Assembly: GCA_964472135.1 (NCBI GenBank)
Contig: CAYYJB010000002.1
Location: forward strand, 35,105 to 99,104
Direction: 5' to 3'
DNA: 64,000 bases
Origin: JAUREX01 sp964472135
GTDB taxonomy: Bacteria > Pseudomonadota > Alphaproteobacteria > Rhodobacterales > Rhodobacteraceae
Below are positions 35,529-43,873 of the stretch, one piece after another. The position numbers were made by a program, and so were the translations under genes. Position 1 is the first letter of the stretch. Every line of letters starts with the position of its first letter. Below the pieces are notes generated by a model that worked only from the letters and a program-made list of their open reading frames with translations, was not told the origin of the DNA and searched no databases.

Positions 35529-36007
35529 GGGCGTTCGACGACATCGCGCCCTTCGCGGCGGCCCTGCCGCGGGGTCGGGCGGTCGCAGGGCTCGACCTCG
35601 GGACGAAGACGATCGGGGTTGCGGTGTCGGATGTGATGCGCGCCATCGCCTCGCCCCTGCTCACGATCCGGCGCGGCAAGTTCGCGGCCGATGCCGCACG
35701 GCTGGCCGAGATCATCGCCGGGCGGCAGATCGCGGGGCTGGTGATCGGGCTGCCGCGCAACATGGACGGCAGCGAGGGGCCGCGCTGCCAGTCGGTGCGC
35801 GCCTTCGCCCGCAATCTCGAGGGGCGGATCGACCTGCCCGTGGTGTTCTGGGACGAGCGCCTCTCGACCGTCGCGGCCGAGCGCGCGCTCCTTGAGGGCG
35901 ACACCTCGCGCCGGCGCCGGGGCGAGGTGATTGATCAGGTCGCGGCGGGAATTATCTTGCAGGGCGCGCTCGACCGGATGGCGTATCTCGCGGAGCATGG
36001 CGGATGA
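35525..36007 (+). CDS. ruvX: Holliday junction resolvase-like / pre-16S rRNA nuclease (YqgF family)
   Basis: The product is 160 residues of the RNase H-like YqgF family. The nucleic-acid-cleaving core is seen in AGLDLGTKTIGVAVSD (first Asp at 24), GLPRNMDGSEGPRCQSV, and DERLSTVAAERALLE with the second acidic residue. RuvX/YqgF members process the 5' end of 16S rRNA and have been proposed as resolvases. The gene overlaps ccmI (ATGA) upstream and the DUF1289 gene downstream. Confidence -1.
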   Translation: MRAFDDIAPFAAALPRGRAVAGLDLGTKTIGVAVSDVMRAIASPLLTIRRGKFAADAARLAEIIAGRQIAGLVIGLPRNMDGSEGPRCQSVRAFARNLEGRIDLPVVFWDERLSTVAAERALLEGDTSRRRRGEVIDQVAAGIILQGALDRMAYLAEHGG

Positions 36008-36237
36008 GCGACGAGGTCTGGAAACGCGACGAGATCGCCTCGCCCTGCGTCAAGGTCTGCGTGATCCACCCCGAGGCGCGCCTCTGCGTGGGCTGCCACC
36101 GCAGCATCGAGGAAATCAGCGTCTGGTCGCGCCTTTCCCCCGAGGCGCGCGCGGCGATCATGGCCGAGTTGCCGGGCCGGGCGGGGCAGATTGCGCGCCG
36201 CCGCGGCGGCCGGTCCGGGCGCGAGGGGCGCGGCTAG
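36004..36237 (+). CDS. DUF1289 domain-containing small cysteine-rich protein
   Basis: The product is 77 residues with the family pattern SPCVKVCVIHPEARLCVGCHRSIEEI. Four cysteines (15, 19, 28, 31) form a probable metal or Fe-S site, followed by a WSRLSPEAR helix and a basic tail. The DUF1289 function is not established. It is translationally coupled to ruvX, and its stop overlaps, tail to tail, the plsC/olsA-like gene stop on the opposite strand. Confidence -1.
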   Translation: MSDEVWKRDEIASPCVKVCVIHPEARLCVGCHRSIEEISVWSRLSPEARAAIMAELPGRAGQIARRRGGRSGREGRG

Positions 36238-37058
36238 GGCGCGTCGAAGGGGGCGCGGACCGCGCGCTCGCAGGCGGCGGCCAGCGCCTTGCGGTCGGGG
36301 AAATCCGCGACCTGCAGCGGCGGGTGAAAGACGACCTCGACCACCCCCTGCCGGCGCGCGCCCAGCGTCTTGAGCAGATGCGGCCCAAACTCCATCGCCC
36401 CCCACCAGCCGTAAAAGCGCGCCTCGGACCCGTCGGGCGCCCGATAGATGAGCGAGACGGGCTGGATGCGCGTGACGCCCGCAAGCCCGTCGGCGAAGAA
36501 GGCGGCAAAGAGCGTCGTCTTGAACGGCAGCACGCGCAGCCCGTCGGTCGAGGTGCCCTCGGGGAAGAACAGCAGCCGGTGGCCCGCCCGCAGCCGCGAT
36601 TCGAAAAGCCGGGTCTGATTGCGCGCCTCGGCCCCCTTGCGGGCGATGAACACCGTTCCCGTCGCACGCGCGAGCCAGCCGATGCCGATCCAGCGGGCGA
36701 CCTCGGCCTTGGCGACGAAATAGATGCGTTGCGGCGCGTTCAGCGCGAAGATGTCGAGCCAGCTCGCATGGTTGGCGACGATCGCGCCGACCCCGGCCAT
36801 GGGCTGCCCGCGCACGCGGTAGCGCAGCCCGAGGATGCCGAGCGCCGCCTTGCACACGCCCTGGGTGATGAATGGCGTGACCGGGCGCGCCTGTCCGCAG
36901 AGCGGCCGCTCGAAGAGCCGCAGTGTCAGGAGCACCACAAGCCCCGCATAGACGACGACCCCGAGCGGCAGCCCGCGCGCCACCACCCGCGCCCAGCCGC
37001 CCGGGCCGAGGCGCAGGGGTTCGGGGTCGTCCTCGGGTGTCCAGGGCGGCGGCGTCAT
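36234..37058 (-). CDS. olsA: lysophospholipid acyltransferase, probably OlsA (ornithine lipid second step)
   Basis: The product is 274 residues of the PlsC family: a membrane helix at about 30-50, the catalytic NHASWLD (HxxxxD, residues 97-102) and FPEGT at 165-169. These enzymes transfer an acyl group onto a lyso-lipid. Because it overlaps (ATGA) an OlsB-type N-acyltransferase gene, the best reading is OlsA, which acylates lyso-ornithine lipid. A conventional 1-acylglycerol-3-phosphate acyltransferase role is the alternative. The olsB-olsA pairing is seen in other Rhodobacterales and rhizobia. Confidence -1.
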   Translation of the reverse strand: MTPPPWTPEDDPEPLRLGPGGWARVVARGLPLGVVVYAGLVVLLTLRLFERPLCGQARPVTPFITQGVCKAALGILGLRYRVRGQPMAGVGAIVANHASWLDIFALNAPQRIYFVAKAEVARWIGIGWLARATGTVFIARKGAEARNQTRLFESRLRAGHRLLFFPEGTSTDGLRVLPFKTTLFAAFFADGLAGVTRIQPVSLIYRAPDGSEARFYGWWGAMEFGPHLLKTLGARRQGVVEVVFHPPLQVADFPDRKALAAACERAVRAPFDAP

Positions 37059-37840
37059 CCGCGCCCCCCTGCCCCGCGCGCATAGAGGTCGCGGTGGCGC
37101 TGCGACAGGCGCGCGGTGTCCATCACCAGAAAGACGTCGGTCGTGTTGAAGTCGCGATCGATCCAGGCACCTTCGCCGACATGTCCGCCAAGGCGCAGAT
37201 AGGCCTTGATGAGGGGCGGCATCGCCAGCATCGCGGCGCGCCGGTCGATCGCCTCGGGCGCGATCAGATCCATCGGCTGGAAATGCTCGGGCCGGGCGCG
37301 CGCGCGCAGCGGGGCGGGCGCGAGATGGGCGTGGTGCAGATGGGCGAGCGAATGGCCAAAGGCGGCCGGGTCGGTGCCGTGAAAGCTCGCCACGCCGAAG
37401 AGCACCTCGAACCCGCCCGCGATGATGTATTCGGCAAGCCCCTTCCAGAGCATTTGCAGTGCGGCCCCGCCGCGATAGTCGGGATGCACGCAGGAGCGGC
37501 CGAGCTCAAGCAGCCGGCGCCCGCTGTCGCGCAGGGGGCCGAGGTCATATTCCTCCTCGGAATAGAACCGACCGAGCGGCGCGGCCCGCCGGTCGGGCAA
37601 CAGCCGATAGACCCCCACGACATCCTCGAGCGCCGCCGCGTCGCGCCGGGTATCGATCAGCAGGAGGTGGTCGAAATGGGGATCGAACGCATCGCGCTCG
37701 AGCGCCGCCTCGTGGTCGGCCATCGGCCCCGAGGCGCCCAGTTCCTGCACGAACACCCGATAGCGCAGCCGCTGCGCCGCGCGCAGGTCGCGCGCATCCT
37801 GAGCCAGACGCAGTAACAGGTGGGAAGGAACGGACGTCAT
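37055..37840 (-). CDS. olsB: L-ornithine N-alpha-acyltransferase (OlsB)
   Basis: The product is 261 residues of the GNAT-like OlsB/hemolysin-acyl family. Diagnostic stretches are LRYRVFVQELGA near residue 25, DHLLLIDTR, EFYSEEEYDL-type region, LELGRSCVHPDYRGGAALQMLWKGLAEY and PPLIKAYLRLGGHVGEGAWIDRDFNTTDVF. It adds a 3-hydroxyacyl chain to ornithine, making lyso-ornithine lipid, the first step of a phosphorus-free membrane lipid. It is the first gene of olsB-olsA. The upstream gap 37841-37951 is less GC-rich and holds the probable promoter; I see no clear phosphate box. Confidence -1.
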   Translation of the reverse strand: MTSVPSHLLLRLAQDARDLRAAQRLRYRVFVQELGASGPMADHEAALERDAFDPHFDHLLLIDTRRDAAALEDVVGVYRLLPDRRAAPLGRFYSEEEYDLGPLRDSGRRLLELGRSCVHPDYRGGAALQMLWKGLAEYIIAGGFEVLFGVASFHGTDPAAFGHSLAHLHHAHLAPAPLRARARPEHFQPMDLIAPEAIDRRAAMLAMPPLIKAYLRLGGHVGEGAWIDRDFNTTDVFLVMDTARLSQRHRDLYARGAGGRG

Positions 37841-37951
37841 CCGCGCGGCCTTTGCACCTTCGGCGAAGCTTTGGTATTCATCAATTGTTAAGGATCGCGG
37901 TGGGACGTTGCAGTTGCGTAACGTATCCGATCGGAGCAGGGCATTGAAACA

Positions 37952-38140
37952 TCATCCCAGGAAAACCGGAACAAGGGCGATCTGCGCGCCCGCGATCACG
38001 ACCTTGCCCGCATGTTCGAAATTGACCGTCACGCGCCCGTCCGAGTTTGATTGCACCTGCCCCACCCCCCAATCGGGCCGGTCGGGGTGGCGCACCAGCG
38101 CGCCGGGGGCCAGCAGGCGGTTCGGTCCAGAGGCTGTCAT
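37952..38140 (-). CDS. DUF3553 domain-containing small protein
   Basis: The product is 62 residues, matching the DUF3553 pattern LAPGALVRHPDRPDWGVGQVQSNSDGRVTVNFEHAGK. This looks like a small SH3-like beta barrel of the kind found as an appendage of UvrD helicases and CarD-type proteins. Stand-alone versions are common in Alphaproteobacteria; the role is unknown, but nucleic-acid or protein binding is plausible. The start was set at 38140, where family similarity begins. It is divergent from chpT, with 33 nt between starts. Confidence -1.
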   Translation of the reverse strand: MTASGPNRLLAPGALVRHPDRPDWGVGQVQSNSDGRVTVNFEHAGKVVIAGAQIALVPVFLG

Positions 38141-38173
38141 CCGTGGCGTCCTTGTGGCGCGGGGGCGCGGGTG

Positions 38174-38803
38174 ATGGCGGATACGGCCGCAACCGATGAT
38201 CTGGCCGCGCTGGTCGGATCGCGCATCTGCCATGATCTTGTCAATCCGCTGGGCGCGATCGGCAACGGCGCCGAACTGCTGGTGATGGAGGACAGCCGCC
38301 TCGGCCCGCTCGCCCGGCTGATCGGCGACAGCGTCGAGAGTGCCACGGCGCGGCTGCGGCTCTATCGCCTCGCCTTCGGCCCGCCGAGTGCCGAGCGGAT
38401 CGGCCAGCCCGAGATCGCGGCGACGCTTGCGGGCTATGTCGCGGGGCGCCGGCTGACCGTCGGCTGGGAGGCGCAGGGCGACCGGGCGCGCGCCGACGTT
38501 CGGCTGGCCTTCCTGCTGATCCTCTGCGCCGAGACGGCACTGCCGCGCGGTGGCACGATCACGATCACGGGCGCGGGCGATGCGGCGGGGCTCGAGATGC
38601 GCGCGACGGGCGCGGTTGGTGGAGGGGGGGAGTTGCGCGCCGATCCCGATCTGTGGCTCGCGATCGATCCGCGCGGCGGACGGGCGTTGCCAACCCTCAG
38701 CCCCGCGCTCGTGCAGTTCGGGCTCGCCCGGGCGGCCATCGCGCGGCGCGCGCGCCCTGTGCGGATCGCGCTCGACGCCGCGGCGGTCACGGTCGGCTTC
38801 TGA
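38174..38803 (+). CDS. chpT: histidine phosphotransferase ChpT
   Basis: The product is 209 residues. The motif SRICHDLVNPLGAIGNGAELL places the phospho-accepting His at residue 20 in a dimerisation helix pair, followed by a degenerate ATPase-like domain without N/G boxes (about 85-205). ChpT relays phosphate from CckA to CtrA and CpdR in the alphaproteobacterial cell-cycle and motility phosphorelay. A GTG one codon upstream is an alternative start. CckA and CtrA are not encoded in the window. Confidence -1.
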   Translation: MADTAATDDLAALVGSRICHDLVNPLGAIGNGAELLVMEDSRLGPLARLIGDSVESATARLRLYRLAFGPPSAERIGQPEIAATLAGYVAGRRLTVGWEAQGDRARADVRLAFLLILCAETALPRGGTITITGAGDAAGLEMRATGAVGGGGELRADPDLWLAIDPRGGRALPTLSPALVQFGLARAAIARRARPVRIALDAAAVTVGF

Positions 38804-38806
38804 CCC

Positions 38807-40063
38807 TCAGCCCCGGATCGTGCCCTCGCCCTCGACCAGATAGCGGAAGGTCGTGAGCTGCTCGGCCCCCACGGGGCCGCGGGCGTGCAGCTTGCCCGTC
38901 GCGATGCCGATCTCGGCGCCCATGCCGAATTCGCCCCCGTCGGCGAACTGGGTCGAGGCATTGCGCATCAGGATCGCCGAATCGAGGCCGTCGAAGAACG
39001 CCGCCGCGGCGGCGTCATCCTCGGTCAGGATCGCCTCGGTGTGGCTCGATCCGAAGCGGCGGATATGGGCGATGGCGCCGGCGACATCCTCGACCACCTC
39101 GGCCGCGATGACCATCTCGAGGAACTCGCGCCCGAAATCCTCGGGCGATGCCGGCCGCACCCCCGGCAGGTGCCGAAGCGCCGCGCCCCCCCGCACCTCG
39201 ACCCCGGCCGCGATGAGGTCCGCGATGATGGCGGCCCCGAGCCCGTCCACGATGGCGCGGTGGATCAGCAGGCATTCCGCCGCGCCGCAGACCTCGGTCC
39301 GCCGCGTCTTGGCGTTCAGCACCACCCGGCGCGCCTTGTCGGGGTCGGCGGCGGCATCGACATAGATGTGGCAGATCCCCTCGAGATGGGCGAAGACCGG
39401 CACGCGCGCCTCGGCCTGCACGCGGGCAACGAGGCTCTTGCCCCCCCGCGGCACGATCACGTCGATGAGGCCCTGCGCCCCGAGCATCGCGCCCACCGCC
39501 GCGCGGTCGGTGATGGGCACGAGCTGGATCGCGGCCTCGGGCAGGCCGGCGGCACGAAGCCCCGCCACCATCGCGCGGTGGATCGCGGCCGATGAGCGCG
39601 CGCTCTCCGAACCCCCGCGCAGGATCACGGCATTGCCCGACCTGAGGCAGAGCGCGCCCGCATCCGCCGTCACGTTCGGCCGGCTTTCGTAGATGACGCC
39701 GATCACCCCGATCGGGCTGCGCACGCGCCGGATCCTGAGGCCCGAGGGCATCTCCCACGCCGCGATCACGGCGCCCAACGGGTCGGGCTGGGCGGCGACG
39801 GCGCGCAGGCCCGCCACGATCCCCGCCACGCGGCCCGGATCGAGCCGCAGGCGGTTCAGCATCGCGCCCGCGATGCCGCGCGCCTCGGCCGCCGCCATGT
39901 CCTCGGCGTTGGCGGCAAGGATCGCGCCCTCGGCCGCCGCGACCGCATCGGCGGCGGCGACGAGCGCGGCCGTCCGCCGCGCGGCCCCCGCCTGCGCGAG
40001 CGCCGCCTGCGCCCCCTGCGCGGCGCGGCCCATCCCCTCGATCAGCGCGGTCGCATCGGTCAT
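38807..40063 (-). CDS. proA: glutamate-5-semialdehyde dehydrogenase (gamma-glutamyl phosphate reductase)
   Basis: The product is 418 residues, normal length. Motifs include IGVIYESRPNVTADAGALCLRSGNAVILRGG, the catalytic cysteine at about 259 in TEVCGAAECLLIH, and FMGAEIGIATGKLHARGPVG-type C-terminus. It reduces gamma-glutamyl phosphate with NADPH in proline synthesis. It lies 12 nt downstream of proB on the same strand, so the two steps are co-expressed. Its stop is convergent with chpT, 3 nt apart. Confidence -1.
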   Translation of the reverse strand: MTDATALIEGMGRAAQGAQAALAQAGAARRTAALVAAADAVAAAEGAILAANAEDMAAAEARGIAGAMLNRLRLDPGRVAGIVAGLRAVAAQPDPLGAVIAAWEMPSGLRIRRVRSPIGVIGVIYESRPNVTADAGALCLRSGNAVILRGGSESARSSAAIHRAMVAGLRAAGLPEAAIQLVPITDRAAVGAMLGAQGLIDVIVPRGGKSLVARVQAEARVPVFAHLEGICHIYVDAAADPDKARRVVLNAKTRRTEVCGAAECLLIHRAIVDGLGAAIIADLIAAGVEVRGGAALRHLPGVRPASPEDFGREFLEMVIAAEVVEDVAGAIAHIRRFGSSHTEAILTEDDAAAAAFFDGLDSAILMRNASTQFADGGEFGMGAEIGIATGKLHARGPVGAEQLTTFRYLVEGEGTIRG

Positions 40064-40075
40064 CCCCGCCCCCCC

Positions 40076-41191
40076 TCAGATCGCCATGTCGTCGCGGTGG
40101 ATCAGCGCCGCGCGGCCGGCATAGCCGAGGATCCCCTCGATCTCGGCCGAGCGGTGGCCGGCGATGGCGCGCGTCTCGGCCGCGGTGTAGCGGATCAGCC
40201 CCTTGCCGATCCCCGCCCCGTCGGGCCCCGCGATCGCGACCGGATCGCCCCGCCCGAAACTGCCCGTCGCCCGCGTGACCCCCGCAGGCAGGAGCGACTT
40301 GCCCGCCGCCAGCGCCGCGACCGCGCCGGCATCGATCGCGACCTCTCCCTTGGGCTTCATCGCGCCGATCCAGCGCTTGCGCGCGGCCTGCGGATCGCCC
40401 TGCGGCAGGAACCAGGTGCAGGGCGCCCCCGCCGCCAGCGCCGCGAGCGGGCGGTCGACCGCGCCCGTCATGATCGCCATCGCGCAGCCCCCCGCCACCG
40501 CCGTCTTGGCCGCCATGAGCTTCGTCTTCATCCCGCCCTTCGAGAGGCCCGAGACCGGGTCGCCCGCCATCGCCTCGATCTCGGGCGTGATCGCCTCGAC
40601 CACGTCGAGCCGCCGCGCGCCCGCATCCGTGTGCGGGTTCGCGGTATAGAGCCCGTCCACATCCGACAGCAGGACAAGCTGGTCCGCCCCGACCGTGACG
40701 GCGATCTGCGCCGCCAGACGGTCGTTGTCGCCGAACCGGATCTCGTCGGTCGCGACCGTGTCGTTCTCGTTGACGATGGGCACCGCGCCGAAACCCAGGA
40801 GCGTCGCGAGCGTGGCGCGCGCGTTGAGATAGCGCCGCCGGTCCTCGGTATCCTCGAGCGTCACCAGCACCTGCGCGGCGCGGATGCCATGCGGGGCGAG
40901 GACCTCCTCATAGGCGCGCGCAAGCCGGATCTGCCCGACCGCCGCGGCCGCCTGCGACTGCTCGAGCGGCAGCGCCCCCTCGGGCAGGCCGAGCACCCCG
41001 CGGCCGAGCGCGATCGACCCCGACGAGACGACGATCACATCCGCGCCGCGCCCGCGCGCGTCGGCGATGTCCGCCGCCAGCGCCTCGAGCCAGGCCGCGC
41101 GCAAGCCGCGCGCCCGGTCAACGAGCAGCGCTGAGCCGATCTTGATCACGAGCCGCCGCGCGGCGCGGATTTCGGGCCTCAGGGTTGCCAT
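40076..41191 (-). CDS. proB: glutamate 5-kinase
   Basis: The product is 371 residues: an amino-acid kinase domain (RRLVIKIGSALLV, VVSSGSIALGRGVLG, VPIVNENDTVATDEIRFGDND, LLSDVDGLYT, GGMKTKLMAAK) and a C-terminal PUA domain (about 280-365, with KSLLPAGVTRATGSFGRGDPVAI). It carries out the first, feedback-inhibited step of proline synthesis. It overlaps the end of obgE by 13 nt, implying translational coupling, and precedes proA. Confidence -1.
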   Translation of the reverse strand: MATLRPEIRAARRLVIKIGSALLVDRARGLRAAWLEALAADIADARGRGADVIVVSSGSIALGRGVLGLPEGALPLEQSQAAAAVGQIRLARAYEEVLAPHGIRAAQVLVTLEDTEDRRRYLNARATLATLLGFGAVPIVNENDTVATDEIRFGDNDRLAAQIAVTVGADQLVLLSDVDGLYTANPHTDAGARRLDVVEAITPEIEAMAGDPVSGLSKGGMKTKLMAAKTAVAGGCAMAIMTGAVDRPLAALAAGAPCTWFLPQGDPQAARKRWIGAMKPKGEVAIDAGAVAALAAGKSLLPAGVTRATGSFGRGDPVAIAGPDGAGIGKGLIRYTAAETRAIAGHRSAEIEGILGYAGRAALIHRDDMAI

Positions 41192-42207
41192 GGGGCCTCC
41201 GCGCCGGCCGGGCGGGGCCGGGCCGCGAGGATCTCGGCACGCAGCGCGCGCAGCACCTCGGCCATGCCCCGGCCCGTCGCGGCCGAGATCACATGCACCG
41301 GGCCACCCGTGACGCGCCCGAGCGCCCGCCGCCGGCGCCCCAGCGTCGCCGCATCGACCGCATCGGCCTTCGAGAGCGCGACGAGGCGCGGCTTCTCCGC
41401 CAGCCCCCCGCCATAGGCCGCCAGCTCGGCCTCGATCGTGCGATAATCGCGCACGATGCTGCCCGAGGTCGCATCGACGAGATGCAGGAGCACCGCGCAG
41501 CGCTCGATATGGCCGAGGAACTGATCGCCCAGCCCCCGCCCCTCGGACGCCCCCTCGATCAGCCCCGGAATGTCGGCGAGCACAAACTCCGCCCCATCCA
41601 CCGCCACCACCCCGAGGCCGGGGTGCAGCGTCGTGAAGGGATAATCCGCGATCTTGGGCGTGGCATTCGTCGTCGCGGCCAGAAAGGTCGACTTGCCCGC
41701 ATTGGGCAGCCCGACGAGCCCCGCATCCGCGATGAGCTTCAACCGCAGCCAGAGCGTGCGCTCCACCCCCTCCTGCCCCGGATTGGCGTTGGCGGGGGCG
41801 CGGTTGGTCGAGGACTTGAAGCGCAGGTTGCCCCAGCCGCCGTTGCCCCCGCGCGCGAGCATGACCCGCTCGCCCGGGCGCACGAGGTCGGCCACCAGCG
41901 TCTCGCCGTCCTCCTCGAGGATCTCGGTGCCCGCGGGCACGCGCAGCACGATGTCATCGCCCGACTTGCCGGTGCGCTGCGCCCCCATGCCGGGCTGGCC
42001 GGAGCGGGCGAAGAAATGCTGCTGATAGCGGAAATCGATGAGCGTGTTCAGCCCCTCGACCGCCTCGGCCCAGACCGACCCGCCGTTGCCGCCATCGCCG
42101 CCGTCGGGGCCACCGAACTCGATGAACTTCTCGCGCCGGAAGCTGACGCAGCCAGACCCGCCCCCGCCCGAGCGGATATGGACCTTGGCGAGGTCGAGGA
42201 ATTTCAT
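41179..42207 (-). CDS. obgE: GTPase Obg/CgtA
   Basis: The product is 342 residues. The glycine-rich Obg fold (GGGGSGCVSFRREKF-EFGGPDGGDGGNGGS, residues about 14-43) is followed by a G domain with G1 GLPNAGKST at 166-174, G3 DIPGL and G4 SKAD. It is an essential GTPase in large-subunit ribosome assembly, stress response and chromosome control. The order rplU-rpmA-(GNAT)-obgE-proB-proA is typical for Rhodobacterales. A promoter-like TTGATG-N17-TAGCAC lies before it. Confidence -1.
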   Translation of the reverse strand: MKFLDLAKVHIRSGGGGSGCVSFRREKFIEFGGPDGGDGGNGGSVWAEAVEGLNTLIDFRYQQHFFARSGQPGMGAQRTGKSGDDIVLRVPAGTEILEEDGETLVADLVRPGERVMLARGGNGGWGNLRFKSSTNRAPANANPGQEGVERTLWLRLKLIADAGLVGLPNAGKSTFLAATTNATPKIADYPFTTLHPGLGVVAVDGAEFVLADIPGLIEGASEGRGLGDQFLGHIERCAVLLHLVDATSGSIVRDYRTIEAELAAYGGGLAEKPRLVALSKADAVDAATLGRRRRALGRVTGGPVHVISAATGRGMAEVLRALRAEILAARPRPAGAEAPWQP

Positions 42208-42237
42208 CGCTGTGTCACTCCGGGCAGGGCGCGCCCT

Positions 42238-42266
42238 GTGCTATCCCTGCTGGGCCGGCGCATCAA
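42238..42266 (-). promoter_or_regulatory. candidate sigma-70 promoter for obgE-proB-proA
   Basis: Reading the minus strand, TTGATG (42266-42261) and TAGCAC (42243-42238) are separated by 17 nt. The element lies in the 69-bp gap between the GNAT gene stop and the obgE start, 31 nt before the start codon. The fit to the housekeeping consensus is moderate. Confidence -1.
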
Positions 42267-42276
42267 GCCCGCGCCG

Positions 42277-42840
42277 TCACGCCATGCGGCGCAGATAGGT
42301 CCAGGTCGCGACCCGCGCGTCGCGGGCGACCGAGAATGTCTCGGCGTCGCCCAGATACTCGAACCCCGCGTTGGTCAGCACCCGCGCCGAGGCCGGGTTG
42401 TCCTGAAAGACCTCGGCGAAGATCGTCCGCGCCCCGACCGGGTTTTCGGCAATGAGCGCGCGCACGGCGGCCGAGGCGAGGCCCGCGTTCCAGAAGGCCG
42501 GCGCGATCCAATAGCCGATTTCCCACTGGCCGCGGTCCATGGGCTTGAGGCCGATCACCCCCAGCACCTCGGCCGAGCCCTGCGCCGAGGCGTCGAGCAC
42601 CCAGGCGCGCTCGCCCTCGGGGCGGTTGACGCGGGCGATGAAGGCCTCGGTCGCGCCCGGCGGCAGGGGATGGGGAATCGAGCGGGTGTTCCGCGCGACC
42701 CGCAGATCGGCGGTGTAGAGCGCGATCAGCCCCGCATCCGAGGGGCGCGGCGCGCGCAGCACGAAGCGCGGCAGCGCGAGCGCCGCCGCAGGCAGGGCGC
42801 CGGGCGCCACGGCGCCGGCAATCGGGATATGCGTCGTCAC
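42277..42840 (-). CDS. GNAT family N-acetyltransferase
   Basis: The product is 187 residues. It has the RimJ/RimL-like pattern: RFVLRAPRPSDAGLIALYTADLRVARNT, IGYWIAPAFWNAGLASAAVRALIAE with the acetyl-CoA-binding loop, and FQDNPASARVLTNAGFEYLG. It probably acetylates a protein N-terminus or small amine. Translation most likely starts at GTG 42840, which has GGAGG 6 nt upstream; a TTG seven codons earlier is less likely. A GNAT gene between rpmA and obgE is a common Rhodobacterales arrangement. Confidence -1.
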   Translation of the reverse strand: MTTHIPIAGAVAPGALPAAALALPRFVLRAPRPSDAGLIALYTADLRVARNTRSIPHPLPPGATEAFIARVNRPEGERAWVLDASAQGSAEVLGVIGLKPMDRGQWEIGYWIAPAFWNAGLASAAVRALIAENPVGARTIFAEVFQDNPASARVLTNAGFEYLGDAETFSVARDARVATWTYLRRMA

Positions 42841-42954
42841 ATTGGCCTCCGGTCGGGGCAATGGCCGGTTTCGGGCGGGGCACCGCCGCGAAGCGCGCGG
42901 GGGACCGGCCCTTCGGCCGATCCCCCGCTTACATCGCGAATGTAAAGGTTCGGC

Positions 42955-43224
42955 TTATTCGGCGGCTTCGGCCTCGGGGCGCACCGAAATGAAGGTGCGG
43001 CCGTTCAGGCCCTTTCGGAAGTCGACCTTGCCGGTGACGGTCGCGAAGATCGTGTGGTCGCGGCCCATGCCGACGCCATCGCCCGGAAACCATGTCGTGC
43101 CGCGCTGGCGCACGATGATGTTGCCCGGGATCGCCGCCTGACCGCCGTAGAGCTTCACGCCCAGACGCTTGCCAGCCGAATCGCGGCCGTTGCGCGAGGA
43201 ACCGCCTGCTTTCTTGTGTGCCAT
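42955..43224 (-). CDS. rpmA: 50S ribosomal protein L27
   Basis: The product is 89 residues. The N-terminus AHKKAGGSSRNGRDSAGKRLGVK and the QRGTTWFPGDGVGMGRDHTIFA core are diagnostic. L27 reaches the peptidyl-transferase centre with its N-terminal tail. The gene lies 4 nt after rplU. No N-terminal cleavage extension, as found in Firmicutes, is present. Confidence -1.
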   Translation of the reverse strand: MAHKKAGGSSRNGRDSAGKRLGVKLYGGQAAIPGNIIVRQRGTTWFPGDGVGMGRDHTIFATVTGKVDFRKGLNGRTFISVRPEAEAAE

Positions 43225-43228
43225 CGGA

Positions 43229-43702
43229 TCACTCCTGCGCTGCGGCGGCCTTGCGGACGCGCTTGGGTTTCTCGGCCGGGGCCGGGGCGGTGGTCAGGGC
43301 GGGGGCCGGGGCGGCGCCCGGGGCTTCATGCGCGGCGCGGCGCGCGGCGACGGTGCCCGTCGCGGCGGCCACGCCCGTGCCTTCGGCGCCCGAGGCGAGG
43401 ATGTCGGTCACGCGCACGAGCGTCAGGTGCTGGCGGTGGCCCTTGGTGCGCTGCGAGGAATGCTTGCGGCGGCGCTTGACGAAATGGATGACCTTCTCGC
43501 CCTTGATCTGGTCGATGACCTCGGCCTGAACGGCCGCGCCCGCGACGAGCGGCGCGCCGATCACGGGCGCATCGCCCCCGACCATCAGGATATCGTTGAA
43601 CTGGACCTTCTGCCCAGCTTCGGCTGCAAGCTTCTCGACGCGCAGGACATCGCCCGCCTCGACCCGATACTGCTTGCCGCCGGTCTTGAGGACCGCGAAC
43701 AT
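43229..43702 (-). CDS. rplU: 50S ribosomal protein L21 with Ala/Pro-rich C-terminal extension
   Basis: The product is 157 residues against about 103 for a standard L21. The L21 core (FAVLKTGGKQYRVEAGDVLRVEKL, VIHFVKRRRKHSSQRTKGHRQHLTLVRV) ends near residue 105. About 50 extra residues rich in Ala, Pro and Lys follow (for example EAPGAAPAPALTTAPAPAEK), probably disordered and projecting from the ribosome. The start at 43702 is fixed by the family N-terminus. It is the first gene of rplU-rpmA, with a strong promoter upstream at 43832-43860. Confidence -1.
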   Translation of the reverse strand: MFAVLKTGGKQYRVEAGDVLRVEKLAAEAGQKVQFNDILMVGGDAPVIGAPLVAGAAVQAEVIDQIKGEKVIHFVKRRRKHSSQRTKGHRQHLTLVRVTDILASGAEGTGVAAATGTVAARRAAHEAPGAAPAPALTTAPAPAEKPKRVRKAAAAQE

Positions 43703-43831
43703 GGCAACTTCCCTACCGCTCCGCGCCCTGCGGCCCCGGATGCGTGATCCGGCGTTGGTGCCTTCGGACAGCGCGCCCCCTCGGGGCGACATGACAAGGC
43801 CGGTCCGGGCACCCTGCCCGCCGGCCGCGCG

Positions 43832-43860
43832 CTTATGGGCCAAAGGGCGGGGCCTGTCAA
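43832..43860 (-). promoter_or_regulatory. sigma-70 promoter for rplU-rpmA
   Basis: On the minus strand, a perfect -35 TTGACA (43860-43855) and a -10 CATAAG (43837-43832) are separated by exactly 17 nt. This is a strong match to the Rhodobacterales housekeeping promoter. It lies just after the end of the DUF2059 gene and leaves a 5' leader of about 120 nt before rplU, long enough for leader regulation. Confidence -1.
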
Positions 43861-43873
43861 CGGGCGGGCGGGC

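Noticed and set aside
42841..42861. A TTG start adding seven residues to the GNAT protein.
   Set aside because: GTG 42840 has GGAGG at ideal spacing, and the TTG has none.
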